Shown in pieces: positions 8,966 through 17,443 of a stretch of DNA of 47,431 nt (the stretch's first letter is position 1; every line of letters starts with the position of its first letter). The position numbers and the translations under genes are program-made. The stretch lies in NCBI GenBank assembly GCA_902529805.1, contig CABZXU010000013.1:1-47431 (forward strand). The letters run 5' to 3'. Source of the DNA: an uncultured Marinoscillum sp. GTDB lineage: Bacteria; Bacteroidota; Bacteroidia; Cytophagales; MED-G16. Under the pieces are notes generated by a model. It saw only the letters and a program-made list of their open reading frames with translations, was not told the origin of the DNA and did no database searches.

Positions 8966-9709
8966 ATGAAAATTTTAGGAATAGATATTGGAGGTTCAGG
9001 TATTAAAGGAGGTATTGTTAATACAAAGTCAGGAAAATTAATTTCTCAAAAAATAAGATTTGAAACACCATCACCATCTTCTCCTAAAAAGGTTATAAAA
9101 AAAATAAAAAAAAACATAATTAAAGAATTGGATTGGAATAAGTATGTTGGATGTGGTTTTCCAGGAATTGTAATGAAAAATAAAATTATAACCGCAGCAA
9201 ATGTTAGTAATAAATGGGTTGGAGTTGATGTTAGCAAAAGAATTTCAAGAAAGACAGGATGTGAGTCTTTTGTTTTAAATGATGCTGATGCAGCGGGTTT
9301 GGCCGAAATGAAATATGGTTCTGGTAAAAATAAAAAAGGTAAAGTTCTAATGATTACAGTTGGAACTGGACTAGGTACATCAATATTTATTGATGGTAAA
9401 TTGATTCCTAATATTGAATTTGGTCATTTGAAGATGTACGGTGATTGTGCAGAAAAATATGCTTCTAATTTAGTAAGAAAAGAATTAGACCTTTCAATAA
9501 ATGATTGGTGTTCTAGATTTAATGAATACATTAAATATGTTGAAGATTTAATATCACCGGATTTAATTATTTTTGGTGGAGGAATAAGTAAAAATTTTAG
9601 TGAATATAATTCTTTGCTCAAATCAAGATCAAAAATATTACCAGCAAAATTAGAAAATGATGCTGGAATAATAGGTGCTGCACTTTATACAAGCTTATCT
9701 TTAGAATAG
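8966..9709 (+). CDS. ppgK: Polyphosphate glucokinase (ROK family)
   Basis: A 247-residue ROK-family kinase. The N-terminal phosphate loop (GIDIGGSGIKGG), the catalytic region NDADAAGLAE, the GTGLGTSIFIDGKLIPN block and EFGHL match PpgK, which phosphorylates glucose using polyphosphate (and often ATP). As in PpgK, the Cys-rich zinc site of regulatory ROK proteins is absent, and the C-terminal SPDLIIFGGGISK block is present. It starts directly after the uvrD stop, so it depends on the same transcript, and its last 25 bp overlap the end of convergent rnhA. Glucokinase activity is well supported. The phosphate donor is inferred from subfamily resemblance. Confidence 0.85.
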   Translation: MKILGIDIGGSGIKGGIVNTKSGKLISQKIRFETPSPSSPKKVIKKIKKNIIKELDWNKYVGCGFPGIVMKNKIITAANVSNKWVGVDVSKRISRKTGCESFVLNDADAAGLAEMKYGSGKNKKGKVLMITVGTGLGTSIFIDGKLIPNIEFGHLKMYGDCAEKYASNLVRKELDLSINDWCSRFNEYIKYVEDLISPDLIIFGGGISKNFSEYNSLLKSRSKILPAKLENDAGIIGAALYTSLSLE

Positions 9710-10155
9710 ACTTCTTCATATCCTCTATCAATTATAAGATCTTTTTTTTCTGCTGCTAGATTTGCAAGTAAATCACATCTCTCATTTTCTTTTAATCCAT
9801 TATGTCCTTTTACCCATTCAAATTTTATCTTATATTTTTTATATAATGGTATAAATTTTTTCCATAGATCAACATTCATTTTTTTTTTAAATTTTTTTTT
9901 TTCCCAATTCCATAACCATCCTTTTTCAATTGATTCTACAACATATTTTGAGTCTGAAAATATTTTGATTTGTAAATCATTTTCATTTAGAGCTTCTAAT
10001 GCTTTAATTACAGCAAGTAGCTCCATTCTATTGTTTGTTGTGTTTTTGTATCCTTGACTTATTTCTTTTCTATTGTTTTTGTAAATTAATACTACTCCAT
10101 ATCCACCAGGTCCTGGATTACCTCTACTTGATCCATCTGTATAAATTTTTATCAT
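9685..10155 (-). CDS. rnhA: Ribonuclease HI
   Basis: A 156-residue RNase HI, which cleaves the RNA strand of RNA-DNA hybrids such as R-loops and Okazaki primers. The catalytic set is visible: Asp7 (YTDGSSRGNPG), Glu45 (NNRMELLAV), Asp68 (FSDSKYV), His118 (VKGHNG) and Asp128 (NERCDLLA). It retains the basic handle region (NWEKKKFKKK). The gene follows aroQ on the same strand after 7 bp. Its 3' end overlaps the end of the convergent glucokinase gene by 25 bp. Confidence 0.96.
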   Translation of the reverse strand: MIKIYTDGSSRGNPGPGGYGVVLIYKNNRKEISQGYKNTTNNRMELLAVIKALEALNENDLQIKIFSDSKYVVESIEKGWLWNWEKKKFKKKMNVDLWKKFIPLYKKYKIKFEWVKGHNGLKENERCDLLANLAAEKKDLIIDRGYEEVYSKDKLV

Positions 10156-10162
10156 TTAAATT

Positions 10163-10582
10163 TTACTTTGATATAAAATATTGAATAGCCAATTCATACC
10201 CTTTTATTCCTAGGCCTGAAATAATTCCCACTGAAACTTCTGATAAATAACTATTTTGTCTAAACTCTTCTCTAGATAAAATGTTTGATATATGTACTTC
10301 AAGGCAAGGACTAGTAATTGAAGATATTGCATCTCTAATTGCTATTGAAGTATGTGTAAAACCACCAGCATTTATAATAATTCCATCATAAGAAAACCCA
10401 ACTTCTTGTATTTTTTCAATAATTTCCCCTTCATGATTTGATTGATATTGTTCAAGGGAAATATCACTGTACTTTGATTGAAGTTCATCAAAAAAAGATT
10501 CAAAAGATTTATTTCCATAAATTTTTTTTTCTCTAACCCCTAAAAGGTTTAGATTAGGACCATTAATAATTATTAATTTCAT
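10163..10582 (-). CDS. aroQ: 3-dehydroquinate dehydratase, type II
   Basis: A 139-residue type II dehydroquinase, which converts 3-dehydroquinate to 3-dehydroshikimate in the shikimate pathway (cytoplasm). The family signature GPNLNLLGVRE (8-18), the catalytic Tyr22 on the lid loop (IYGNKS), YQSNHEG, NAGGFTHTS and EVHISNILSREEFR are all present. The length is normal. It is the first gene of a two-gene minus-strand unit with rnhA. Only 30 bp separate its ATG from the divergent xerD start. Confidence 0.97.
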   Translation of the reverse strand: MKLIIINGPNLNLLGVREKKIYGNKSFESFFDELQSKYSDISLEQYQSNHEGEIIEKIQEVGFSYDGIIINAGGFTHTSIAIRDAISSITSPCLEVHISNILSREEFRQNSYLSEVSVGIISGLGIKGYELAIQYFISK

Positions 10583-10612
10583 CTGATAAATTTATAAAAT
10601 AATGATAAAACA

Positions 10613-11509
10613 ATGTGGAAATTTTATTTAAATGATTATTATTCTTATCTAAAATTAGAAAGATCTTTGTCAGAAAACTCAATTTCTGCGTATTTGAATG
10701 ATGTAAAAAAATTAAAAAGTTTTATTGAAATAAAAAAAATTAAATCAGATCCTAACAAGATAGATATAGTTATAATCAATGATTTTCTAGAATATTTAAA
10801 TGAATTAGGTATTTCATCTTTTTCTCAAGCTAGAATAGTATCAGGATTAAAATCTTTTTTTAAATTTCTCATTTTAGAAGAAAAAATTTCTAAAGATCCT
10901 ATGGATTTAATTGAATCACCAAAATTAAAAAGAAAACTCCCTGAAGTATTATCTCTTGATGATATTAATATTTTGTTAGGGAGCATTGATTTATCTAATA
11001 TGGAGGGAGTAAGAAATAGAGCAATAATTGAAACTCTGTATAGCTCAGGTTTAAGAGCATCAGAATTAATTAATTTATCTATTCAAAATCTTTTTTTAGA
11101 TGTTGGTTTTATTAAAGTTATTGGAAAAGGATCAAAAGAAAGATTAGTTCCTATAGGTAAACATGCAATAAAGCATATTAATATTTATAAAAATGAATAT
11201 AGAAAATTTAAAAAAATTAAAAAGGGCAATGAAGGGTTTTTATTTCTTAATAGATATGGCAGAAAACTTTCAAGAGAAATGATATTTTTAATTGTCAAGC
11301 AAATATCAAAAAAGTCTTTATCAAATAAAAATGTTAGTCCGCATACATTTAGACATTCTTTCGCTACTCATTTGATAGAAGGAGGTGCAGATTTAAGAGC
11401 AGTTCAAGAAATGTTAGGTCACGAATCTATCACAACAACTGAAATTTATACCCATCTTGATAGAGAATATTTAAAGCAAGTTATAAAAGAATTTCATCCT
11501 AGGAGTTAA
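10613..11509 (+). CDS. xerD: Tyrosine recombinase XerC/XerD
   Basis: A 298-residue tyrosine recombinase, most likely the chromosomal dif-site recombinase that resolves chromosome dimers. An N-terminal SAM-like DNA-binding domain (1-105) precedes the catalytic domain with Arg148 (SSGLRASEL), Lys172 (GKGSKER), His244 and Arg247 ([11 protein letters not shown]), His270 (MLGHES) and the nucleophile Tyr279 (TEIYTHLD). Bacteroidota commonly use two Xer proteins, and the C/D assignment cannot be settled here. It is the first gene of a plus-strand run that includes ftsK, whose gamma domain normally activates XerD. There is no sign of an integrase-type mobile context. Confidence 0.92.
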   Translation: MWKFYLNDYYSYLKLERSLSENSISAYLNDVKKLKSFIEIKKIKSDPNKIDIVIINDFLEYLNELGISSFSQARIVSGLKSFFKFLILEEKISKDPMDLIESPKLKRKLPEVLSLDDINILLGSIDLSNMEGVRNRAIIETLYSSGLRASELINLSIQNLFLDVGFIKVIGKGSKERLVPIGKHAIKHINIYKNEYRKFKKIKKGNEGFLFLNRYGRKLSREMIFLIVKQISKKSLSNKNVSPHTFRHSFATHLIEGGADLRAVQEMLGHESITTTEIYTHLDREYLKQVIKEFHPRS

Positions 11510-11527
11510 TGGAATTATATTTGCATT

Positions 11528-12559
11528 ATGTACAAGTTAGTAATTAGGCCTTTACTCTTTTTATTTCCTCCTGAATTTATACATAATTTATCATTTTATC
11601 TTATTAAGATAATTTGCAAGGTTCCCTTTATGACTTCTGTTTTAAAAATTTATTTTTCTTACAATAATAAAAGTTTACATAAAAAAATGTTCAATTTAAA
11701 TTTTAAAAATAGTATTGGCTTAGCTGCTGGATTCGATAAAAATGCACTTTTGATTAAAGAACTTTCATTATTTGGTTTTGGTCATATTGAAATTGGAACT
11801 GTTACCCCTAAACCTCAAAATGGGAATAAGAAACCAAGGTTATTTAGATTAAATAGTGAACAATCATTAATTAACAGAATGGGCTTTAATAATGATGGTG
11901 TTGAAATAATTGCAAAACGATTAGTAAATTTAAATACAGATTGTATTATTGGAGCTAATATTGGAAAAAATAAAGATACTTTAAATGAGGATGCATGGAA
12001 AGATTATCTATTTTGTTTTAAAAAACTTTTCCACTTGGTTGATTATTTTGTGATTAATGTCAGTTCTCCAAACACTCCTGAATTAAGGAAATTACAAAAC
12101 AAAAATCTATTATTTAATTTATTAAATAATTTACAAAAGGAAAATAAAAAACATAAAATTAAAAAACCAATTTTGTTAAAAATTTCTCCAGATTGTTCTT
12201 TAAATGAAATTGATGATATCATCACTGTTGTTAAAAAATCAAAAATTAATGGTATTGTAGCAACAAATACTTCAATTGATAAAAGTATTCTATCTAATTC
12301 TAAATATTTTGAAGAAGGAGGAATTAGTGGAAAAAGAATACACAAAAAATCTACCGATATTATTAAATATATTTCAAAAAAAACAAATGCTAAATTACCA
12401 ATTATAGGCGTAGGTGGTATTTCTGATTATAAAACTATGATTGATAAATTTAATGCAGGAGCTTCTTTAGTTCAGGTTTATACAGGATGGGTTTATGAAG
12501 GACCAAGTTTAGTTAAAAGAATGAATAAAATTATGGCAAATGAATTGTCAAAAAATTAA
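11528..12559 (+). CDS. pyrD: Dihydroorotate dehydrogenase (quinone), class 2
   Basis: A 343-residue class 2 dihydroorotate dehydrogenase, which oxidises dihydroorotate to orotate with quinone as acceptor in pyrimidine synthesis. The N-terminal extension (about 1-45, FLFPPEFIHNLSFYLIK) is the membrane-docking helix pair typical of class 2. The barrel starts with GLAAGFDKNA and contains the GTVTPKPQNGN, RMGFNNDG and NVSSPNTPELRKLQ blocks, with Ser180 as catalytic base. FMN phosphate-binding segments (VGGI, VQVYTGWVYEGP) follow. It lies 18 bp after xerD and 30 bp before ftsK. pyrF is found three genes downstream in the same run. Confidence 0.96.
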   Translation: MYKLVIRPLLFLFPPEFIHNLSFYLIKIICKVPFMTSVLKIYFSYNNKSLHKKMFNLNFKNSIGLAAGFDKNALLIKELSLFGFGHIEIGTVTPKPQNGNKKPRLFRLNSEQSLINRMGFNNDGVEIIAKRLVNLNTDCIIGANIGKNKDTLNEDAWKDYLFCFKKLFHLVDYFVINVSSPNTPELRKLQNKNLLFNLLNNLQKENKKHKIKKPILLKISPDCSLNEIDDIITVVKKSKINGIVATNTSIDKSILSNSKYFEEGGISGKRIHKKSTDIIKYISKKTNAKLPIIGVGGISDYKTMIDKFNAGASLVQVYTGWVYEGPSLVKRMNKIMANELSKN

Positions 12560-12589
12560 TCTATTTGTTTAATTTGTAAAAAAAAAACA

Positions 12590-14992
12590 ATGTCTGATAG
12601 TTTTTATAGTAATGAAGAATTAGATGATCAAATTTCTGATTCAAAAACCACTAAGGATAAAGTTAAAATAGTATTTGGATCACTTTTTCTATTTTTTTCA
12701 ATATTTATACTTTTTTCTTCTATCTCTTTTTATTTCACAGGAAAATTAGATTTTGATCTTATAGTATCAGATGTTTCTATGTTAGATGCTGGAACAGAAG
12801 TTGAGAATTGGTTGGGATATTTTGGAGCTTTTATATCTCATTTCTTAATTTATGAGGGCTTTGGTATTGCTTCAATCCTTTTAGTTCCTTTATTTCTATT
12901 TTCTGGTTTAAGATTAGTATTTAAAGATTTTAATTTTTCCATTTCTTATATCACATATTTTAGTATTTTTTTTATAATCTGGATTACTTCATTAATGGGC
13001 TTTATTTTAACTATATTAGAGAATAATGAATTTCTTTCATTCTATTCAGGAAAGATTGGTCATAATTTAGCTTTATTATTTCAAAATTTATTTGGTTTAG
13101 CTACTCCTTTAATTTTATTACTATTGCTATTTATTTTTCTTATATATCAATTTAAAATATATTCATTTTCTATTCCTATCTCTTTGTTTAATTTTTCATT
13201 TTTAAAAACTAAAAATTCTATTATAGAAACTGATAAAACTGAAGAAAAAATAATTGAAGATGAAGACATTGAAGATAAAAATATTGAGACTGAAAATAAC
13301 GATTTTGATAAAGATAAGGAGATAAATGACTTAGATGAAAGTATTGACGAATTGAATATAAAAAAGGAAAAAATAGATACAAAAAAAACTCCTTCAGTTG
13401 ATGATAAATCTTTAGAAGAAGAAAATTCAGATAATTTAGAATTAAAAGTTGAAAAATTTGATGATCCTGAAAGATTATCAAAGATTGACATATATGATCC
13501 AAAATTAGATTTATCTTCTTATAAGTACCCGAAACTAGATTCTCTAAAAGATTACCCTGACAAAAAAATTCAAGTCTCAAAAGATGAATTAGAGTCTAAT
13601 AAGGATAAAATAGTTGAAACTTTAAAAAATTTTAAAATTGAAATTGCAAAAATTAAAGCTACTATTGGACCAACAGTGACACTTTATGAGATTGTCCCTG
13701 AAGCAGGCATTAAGATTTCTAAGATTAAAAACTTAGAAGATGATATTGCTTTAAGTTTGTCTGCACTTGGAATTAGAATTATTGCTCCAATACCTGGTAA
13801 AGGAACTATTGGAATTGAAGTTCCAAACAAGAACAGACAAATGGTTGATTTGAAATCTGTAATGACAACTGAAGCATTTGTTAAAAGTGATTATGATTTG
13901 CCTGTAATCATGGGTAAAACAATTTCAAATGAAGTTTATGTTTCTGATTTATCAAAAATGCCTCATATATTGATTGCTGGTGCAACAGGCCAAGGAAAAT
14001 CGGTAGGATTAAATGTAATGTTAGCTTCACTTTTATATAAAAAACATCCATCTCAGTTAAAGTTTGTATTGGTTGATCCAAAGAAAGTTGAACTAACATT
14101 ATTCAATAAAATTGAAAAACATTTTTTAGCAAAACTACCTGATAGTGAAGAAGCCATTATAACTGAAACAAAAAAGGTTGTTCATACATTAAATTCATTA
14201 TGTATAGAAATGGATGTTAGATACAATTTATTAAAAGATGCACAAGCAAGAAACATAAAAGAATACAATGAAAAATTTGAAAAAAGAAAACTGAATCCTA
14301 ATGAAGGCCATAGGTTTTTACCATATATAGTTTTAGTTATTGATGAGTTGGCGGATTTGATGATGACCGCTGGAAAAGAAATAGAGAACCCAATAGCAAG
14401 GTTAGCTCAACTTGCTAGAGCTATTGGCATACATTTGGTAGTTGCTACTCAAAGACCTTCTGTAAATGTTATTACTGGTGTTATTAAAGCTAACTTTCCT
14501 GCAAGACTATCTTTTAGGGTTACATCAAAAGTAGATTCTAGAACTATTTTAGATATTGGCGGGGCTGAACAACTAGTAGGAATGGGAGATATGTTACTTT
14601 CTGGTGGATCTGATCTAGTAAGATTACAAGGACCATTCATTGATACTGACGAAATAAAAAATATATGTGTTTGGATTGGTGATCAAAGAGGTTATGAGTC
14701 AGCGTACAAACTTCCAGAATATATAGACGAAAATGAAAAATCTTTAAAGGAAGTAGATTTATCTGATAGAGATGCTCTATTTGAGGAGGCTGCTAGGCTA
14801 TTAGTTTTACATCAACAAGGCAGTACTTCACTAATCCAAAGAAAACTTAAATTAGGATACAATAGAGCAGGAAGATTAATCGACCAATTAGAATCTGCAG
14901 GAATTGTAGGCCCATTTGAAGGAAGTAAAGCTAGAGAAGTTTTAATTCCCGATGAGTATTCTTTAGAAAAACTATTAAACGAACTTGAATAA
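12590..14992 (+). CDS. ftsK: DNA translocase FtsK/SpoIIIE
   Basis: An 800-residue DNA translocase that moves chromosome termini through the division septum. Four or so membrane helices lie within about 24-190. They are followed by a highly acidic, low-complexity linker (about 212-300, rich in Asp, Glu and Lys). The motor domain has Walker A AGATGQGKS (463-471) and Walker B VLVIDELADL (581-590), with an ATQRPS motif further on. The C-terminal winged-helix gamma domain (about 735-795, HQQGSTSLIQRKLKLGYNRAGRL) would recognise KOPS-like sites and activate XerD. The linker is short compared with E. coli FtsK, as is usual in Bacteroidota. Confidence 0.97.
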   Translation: MSDSFYSNEELDDQISDSKTTKDKVKIVFGSLFLFFSIFILFSSISFYFTGKLDFDLIVSDVSMLDAGTEVENWLGYFGAFISHFLIYEGFGIASILLVPLFLFSGLRLVFKDFNFSISYITYFSIFFIIWITSLMGFILTILENNEFLSFYSGKIGHNLALLFQNLFGLATPLILLLLLFIFLIYQFKIYSFSIPISLFNFSFLKTKNSIIETDKTEEKIIEDEDIEDKNIETENNDFDKDKEINDLDESIDELNIKKEKIDTKKTPSVDDKSLEEENSDNLELKVEKFDDPERLSKIDIYDPKLDLSSYKYPKLDSLKDYPDKKIQVSKDELESNKDKIVETLKNFKIEIAKIKATIGPTVTLYEIVPEAGIKISKIKNLEDDIALSLSALGIRIIAPIPGKGTIGIEVPNKNRQMVDLKSVMTTEAFVKSDYDLPVIMGKTISNEVYVSDLSKMPHILIAGATGQGKSVGLNVMLASLLYKKHPSQLKFVLVDPKKVELTLFNKIEKHFLAKLPDSEEAIITETKKVVHTLNSLCIEMDVRYNLLKDAQARNIKEYNEKFEKRKLNPNEGHRFLPYIVLVIDELADLMMTAGKEIENPIARLAQLARAIGIHLVVATQRPSVNVITGVIKANFPARLSFRVTSKVDSRTILDIGGAEQLVGMGDMLLSGGSDLVRLQGPFIDTDEIKNICVWIGDQRGYESAYKLPEYIDENEKSLKEVDLSDRDALFEEAARLLVLHQQGSTSLIQRKLKLGYNRAGRLIDQLESAGIVGPFEGSKAREVLIPDEYSLEKLLNELE

Positions 14993-15021
14993 TTTTACGT
15001 ATATTAATAAAAAACATATTG

Positions 15022-15660
15022 ATGAATAAATTAGTTTTTGCAGTTGTTTTAGTAATAAATTTTTCTTTTTTTGAGAGCTCTTTTTCTCAAGAAAATGATA
15101 AAAAAGCTACTCAGATATTAGATAAAATGAGTGGTTTATATAAAAGCATGAATAGTTTCTCTTCAAAATTTCAATATTCGATGATTAATTTAGATGAAAA
15201 TATTGAAGATTCTTTTGAAGGAAAAATTATAATTAAAGATGAAAAATATCTTTTAAAGATTGAAGGGCAAGAAATTATTAATGATGGTGAAACTGTTTGG
15301 ACATATATTCCTGAGCTTAATGAAGTTAATATTTCTACTTATGAACCCGATGATCAAGAAATTTCATTAAATAATGTTTTTGATTTATATAAAAATGGAT
15401 TTGAACAAAATTACTTAGATGAGGATAATCAACATTATAAAATTGAATTGTATCCTGAAGATGAATCTAAAAGTTATTATAAAATATTAATTCTAATAAA
15501 CAAAGTTAAATTTTCAATGTATAACTTTTCTGTTTTTGATAAATCAAATACTAAATACGTTTATCAAATAAATGAATTTAAAGAAGAAAAAATTGATGAT
15601 AATTTTTTTGTTTTTGATTCATCGAAATATCCAGATATTGAAATTATTGATTTTAGATAA
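15022..15660 (+). CDS. lolA: LolA-like outer-membrane lipoprotein carrier protein
   Basis: About 213 residues, starting at the ATG at 15022; an in-frame TTG at 15019 is adjacent but unlikely. It has a signal peptide (MNKLVFAVVLVINFSFF... ending near SFSQ) followed by a LolA-type beta fold: KATQILDKMSGLYKSMNSF, FEGKIIIKDEKYLLKI, INDGETVWTYIPELNEV. LolA shuttles lipoproteins through the periplasm from LolCDE to the outer membrane. Position 27 bp after ftsK is the usual Bacteroidota arrangement and supports the call. It is followed after 3 bp by pyrF. Confidence 0.88.
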   Translation: MNKLVFAVVLVINFSFFESSFSQENDKKATQILDKMSGLYKSMNSFSSKFQYSMINLDENIEDSFEGKIIIKDEKYLLKIEGQEIINDGETVWTYIPELNEVNISTYEPDDQEISLNNVFDLYKNGFEQNYLDEDNQHYKIELYPEDESKSYYKILILINKVKFSMYNFSVFDKSNTKYVYQINEFKEEKIDDNFFVFDSSKYPDIEIIDFR

Positions 15661-15663
15661 TTT

Positions 15664-16470
15664 ATGAATAAAAGAGATCTCTATAAAAATATTAAGAAAA
15701 AAAGATCTTATTTGTGTGTTGGTTTAGATTCCGATTTGAAAAAAATCCCAAAACATCTTCTTAAATACGAAGATCCAATTTTTGAGTTTAACAAAATAAT
15801 AATAGATGCTACTTCTGATTATGTTATAGCTTATAAACCAAACTTAGCTTTTTATGAATACTTGGGTGCATCAGGATTTAATTCTTTAAAGAAAACTTTA
15901 GACTATATTCCTGAAAATATTTTCAAAATAGCAGATGCTAAAAGAGGTGATATTGGAAACACATCTGAAATGTACGCAAAGACATATTTTGAATCATTGA
16001 ATTTTGATGCAATTACTCTTTCACCTTATATGGGCTATGATTCAATTCAGCCTTATTTAAAATATAAAAACAAATGGGTAATTCTATTAGCCTTAACCTC
16101 CAATCAAGGATCAAAGGATTTCCAAAAATATAATAATTTCTTTTTAGAAGTCATAAATAAATCAAAGGAATGGGTAAGTAATCAAAATTTGATGTATGTG
16201 GTAGGTGCAAATAATGAAAAAGATATAATTAAAATAAGAAATTTAGTTCCAAATTATTTTTTACTAGTACCTGGTATTGGCGCTCAAGGAGGTAGTTTAG
16301 AAAACATAAGCAAATTAGGTTTTACAAGTGACTGTGGGTTATTGGTAAATAATTCTAGAAATATAATTTATGCTGATTCTTCAGAAAATTTTGAAATCAA
16401 AATAAATGATAAAGTAAAAAGTATTCAAGTGAAGATGGAGTCTTTATTAAAAAAATATAATTTATTATGA
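15664..16470 (+). CDS. pyrF: Orotidine 5'-phosphate decarboxylase
   Basis: A 268-residue OMP decarboxylase of the longer (subfamily 2) type, which makes UMP from OMP as the last step of pyrimidine synthesis. The catalytic DAKRGDIGNT lies at 91-100, with Asp91, Lys93 and Asp96 as the charged active-site network. The CVGLDSD block near the N-terminus and the phosphate-binding VPGIGAQGG block are present. It sits between lolA (3 bp gap) and trhO (4-bp ATGA overlap). pyrD is in the same run. Confidence 0.96.
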   Translation: MNKRDLYKNIKKKRSYLCVGLDSDLKKIPKHLLKYEDPIFEFNKIIIDATSDYVIAYKPNLAFYEYLGASGFNSLKKTLDYIPENIFKIADAKRGDIGNTSEMYAKTYFESLNFDAITLSPYMGYDSIQPYLKYKNKWVILLALTSNQGSKDFQKYNNFFLEVINKSKEWVSNQNLMYVVGANNEKDIIKIRNLVPNYFLLVPGIGAQGGSLENISKLGFTSDCGLLVNNSRNIIYADSSENFEIKINDKVKSIQVKMESLLKKYNLL

Positions 16471-17435
16471 AAGATGCTTATTTTGTTCTATTATATTATT
16501 GTTATACAAATATTTCTGATCCAAATAAGTTTAGAGAAAACCACCATCTTTTTTGTATAAATAATAATTTAAAAGGTAGAGTTATTGTATCAAAAGAAGG
16601 AATAAATGGAACAATTTCTGGAAAAAAAAATGATTGTGAAAATTACATGAAAAAAATATATTCAGATAAGAGATTTGAAAATGTTGAATTTAAGATTGCA
16701 AAACATTCTAAAAATGTATTCAATAAATTAAATGTGAGACTAAAAAATGAGATTGTAAACTCTGGAATTAATAATATAGATCCTAATAAATTGTCTGGTA
16801 AGTACATGGAGCCGAGAGAATTTAAAACTATTCTAAAAAATAAACCTAAGGATGTTGTGATTTTAGATATAAGATCTAATTATGAATATAATGTTGGGAA
16901 ATTTAAAAATGCTGTTACACTAGATATTGAAAATTTTAGAGAATTTCAGATTAAAACAGATAAATTAAAAAAATATAAAAATAAAAAAATAATTACTTAT
17001 TGTACGGGTGGGGTTAAGTGTGAAAAAGCAAGTGGCTTTTTATTAAAGAATGGTTTTAAAAATGTGTATCAACTTCATGGGGGAATCATAAAATATGGTA
17101 TAGAAGAAGATGGTTATGATTTTGCTGGAAAATGCTATGTATTTGATAATAGATTAACAGTTGATATTAATAAATCTAATCCTTCAATAATTTCAAAATG
17201 TTATATAACTGGTGAACCATCAGACAGAATGGTAAATTGTGCTAATCCAGAATGTAATATTCATGTGTCAATGTCTGAAAATGGAGCAAGATTATTTAAG
17301 GGGTGTTGTTCAAAATCTTGTATGAAAAATAAAAAAACTAGGGTTTATAACGGTTCAGGAAATTATCAAAAATCACTTAATGGCTACAATCCTTATATTG
17401 GTTATAAAAATAAATCAAGAAAGATAAAAAGTTAA
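16467..17435 (+). CDS. trhO: tRNA uridine(34) hydroxylase TrhO (rhodanese family)
   Basis: A 322-residue rhodanese-family protein of the TrhO/YceA type, which hydroxylates U34 of certain tRNAs on the way to 5-alkoxyuridines. The N-terminal ferredoxin-like domain carries GRVIVSKEGINGTISG (37-52). The rhodanese domain (about 112-215) has LDIRSNYEYNVG and the active loop YCTGGVKCEKASG with Cys179 and Cys185. A Cys-rich C-terminal region (CANPECNIH, GCCSKSCM) looks like a small metal-binding module found in this family. It overlaps pyrF by 4 bp and closes the plus-strand run, 8 bp from convergent fadD-like. Confidence 0.92.
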   Translation: MKDAYFVLLYYCYTNISDPNKFRENHHLFCINNNLKGRVIVSKEGINGTISGKKNDCENYMKKIYSDKRFENVEFKIAKHSKNVFNKLNVRLKNEIVNSGINNIDPNKLSGKYMEPREFKTILKNKPKDVVILDIRSNYEYNVGKFKNAVTLDIENFREFQIKTDKLKKYKNKKIITYCTGGVKCEKASGFLLKNGFKNVYQLHGGIIKYGIEEDGYDFAGKCYVFDNRLTVDINKSNPSIISKCYITGEPSDRMVNCANPECNIHVSMSENGARLFKGCCSKSCMKNKKTRVYNGSGNYQKSLNGYNPYIGYKNKSRKIKS

Positions 17436-17443
17436 TTTTAAAT

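Noticed and set aside
10613-11509. Tyrosine recombinase considered as a phage or island integrase
   Set aside because: The length and motifs fit XerC/D, the neighbours are housekeeping genes, and there are no attachment-site repeats or phage genes.
12043-12345. Minus-strand open frame of 100 codons inside pyrD
   Set aside because: It is antisense to the conserved catalytic part of PyrD, with no domain or start signal of its own.
13147-13580. Two overlapping minus-strand open frames of 114 and 119 codons within ftsK
   Set aside because: They are antisense to the acidic low-complexity linker of FtsK; their Ser-rich or Leu/Gln-rich composition is a by-product of Asp/Glu/Lys codons on the other strand.
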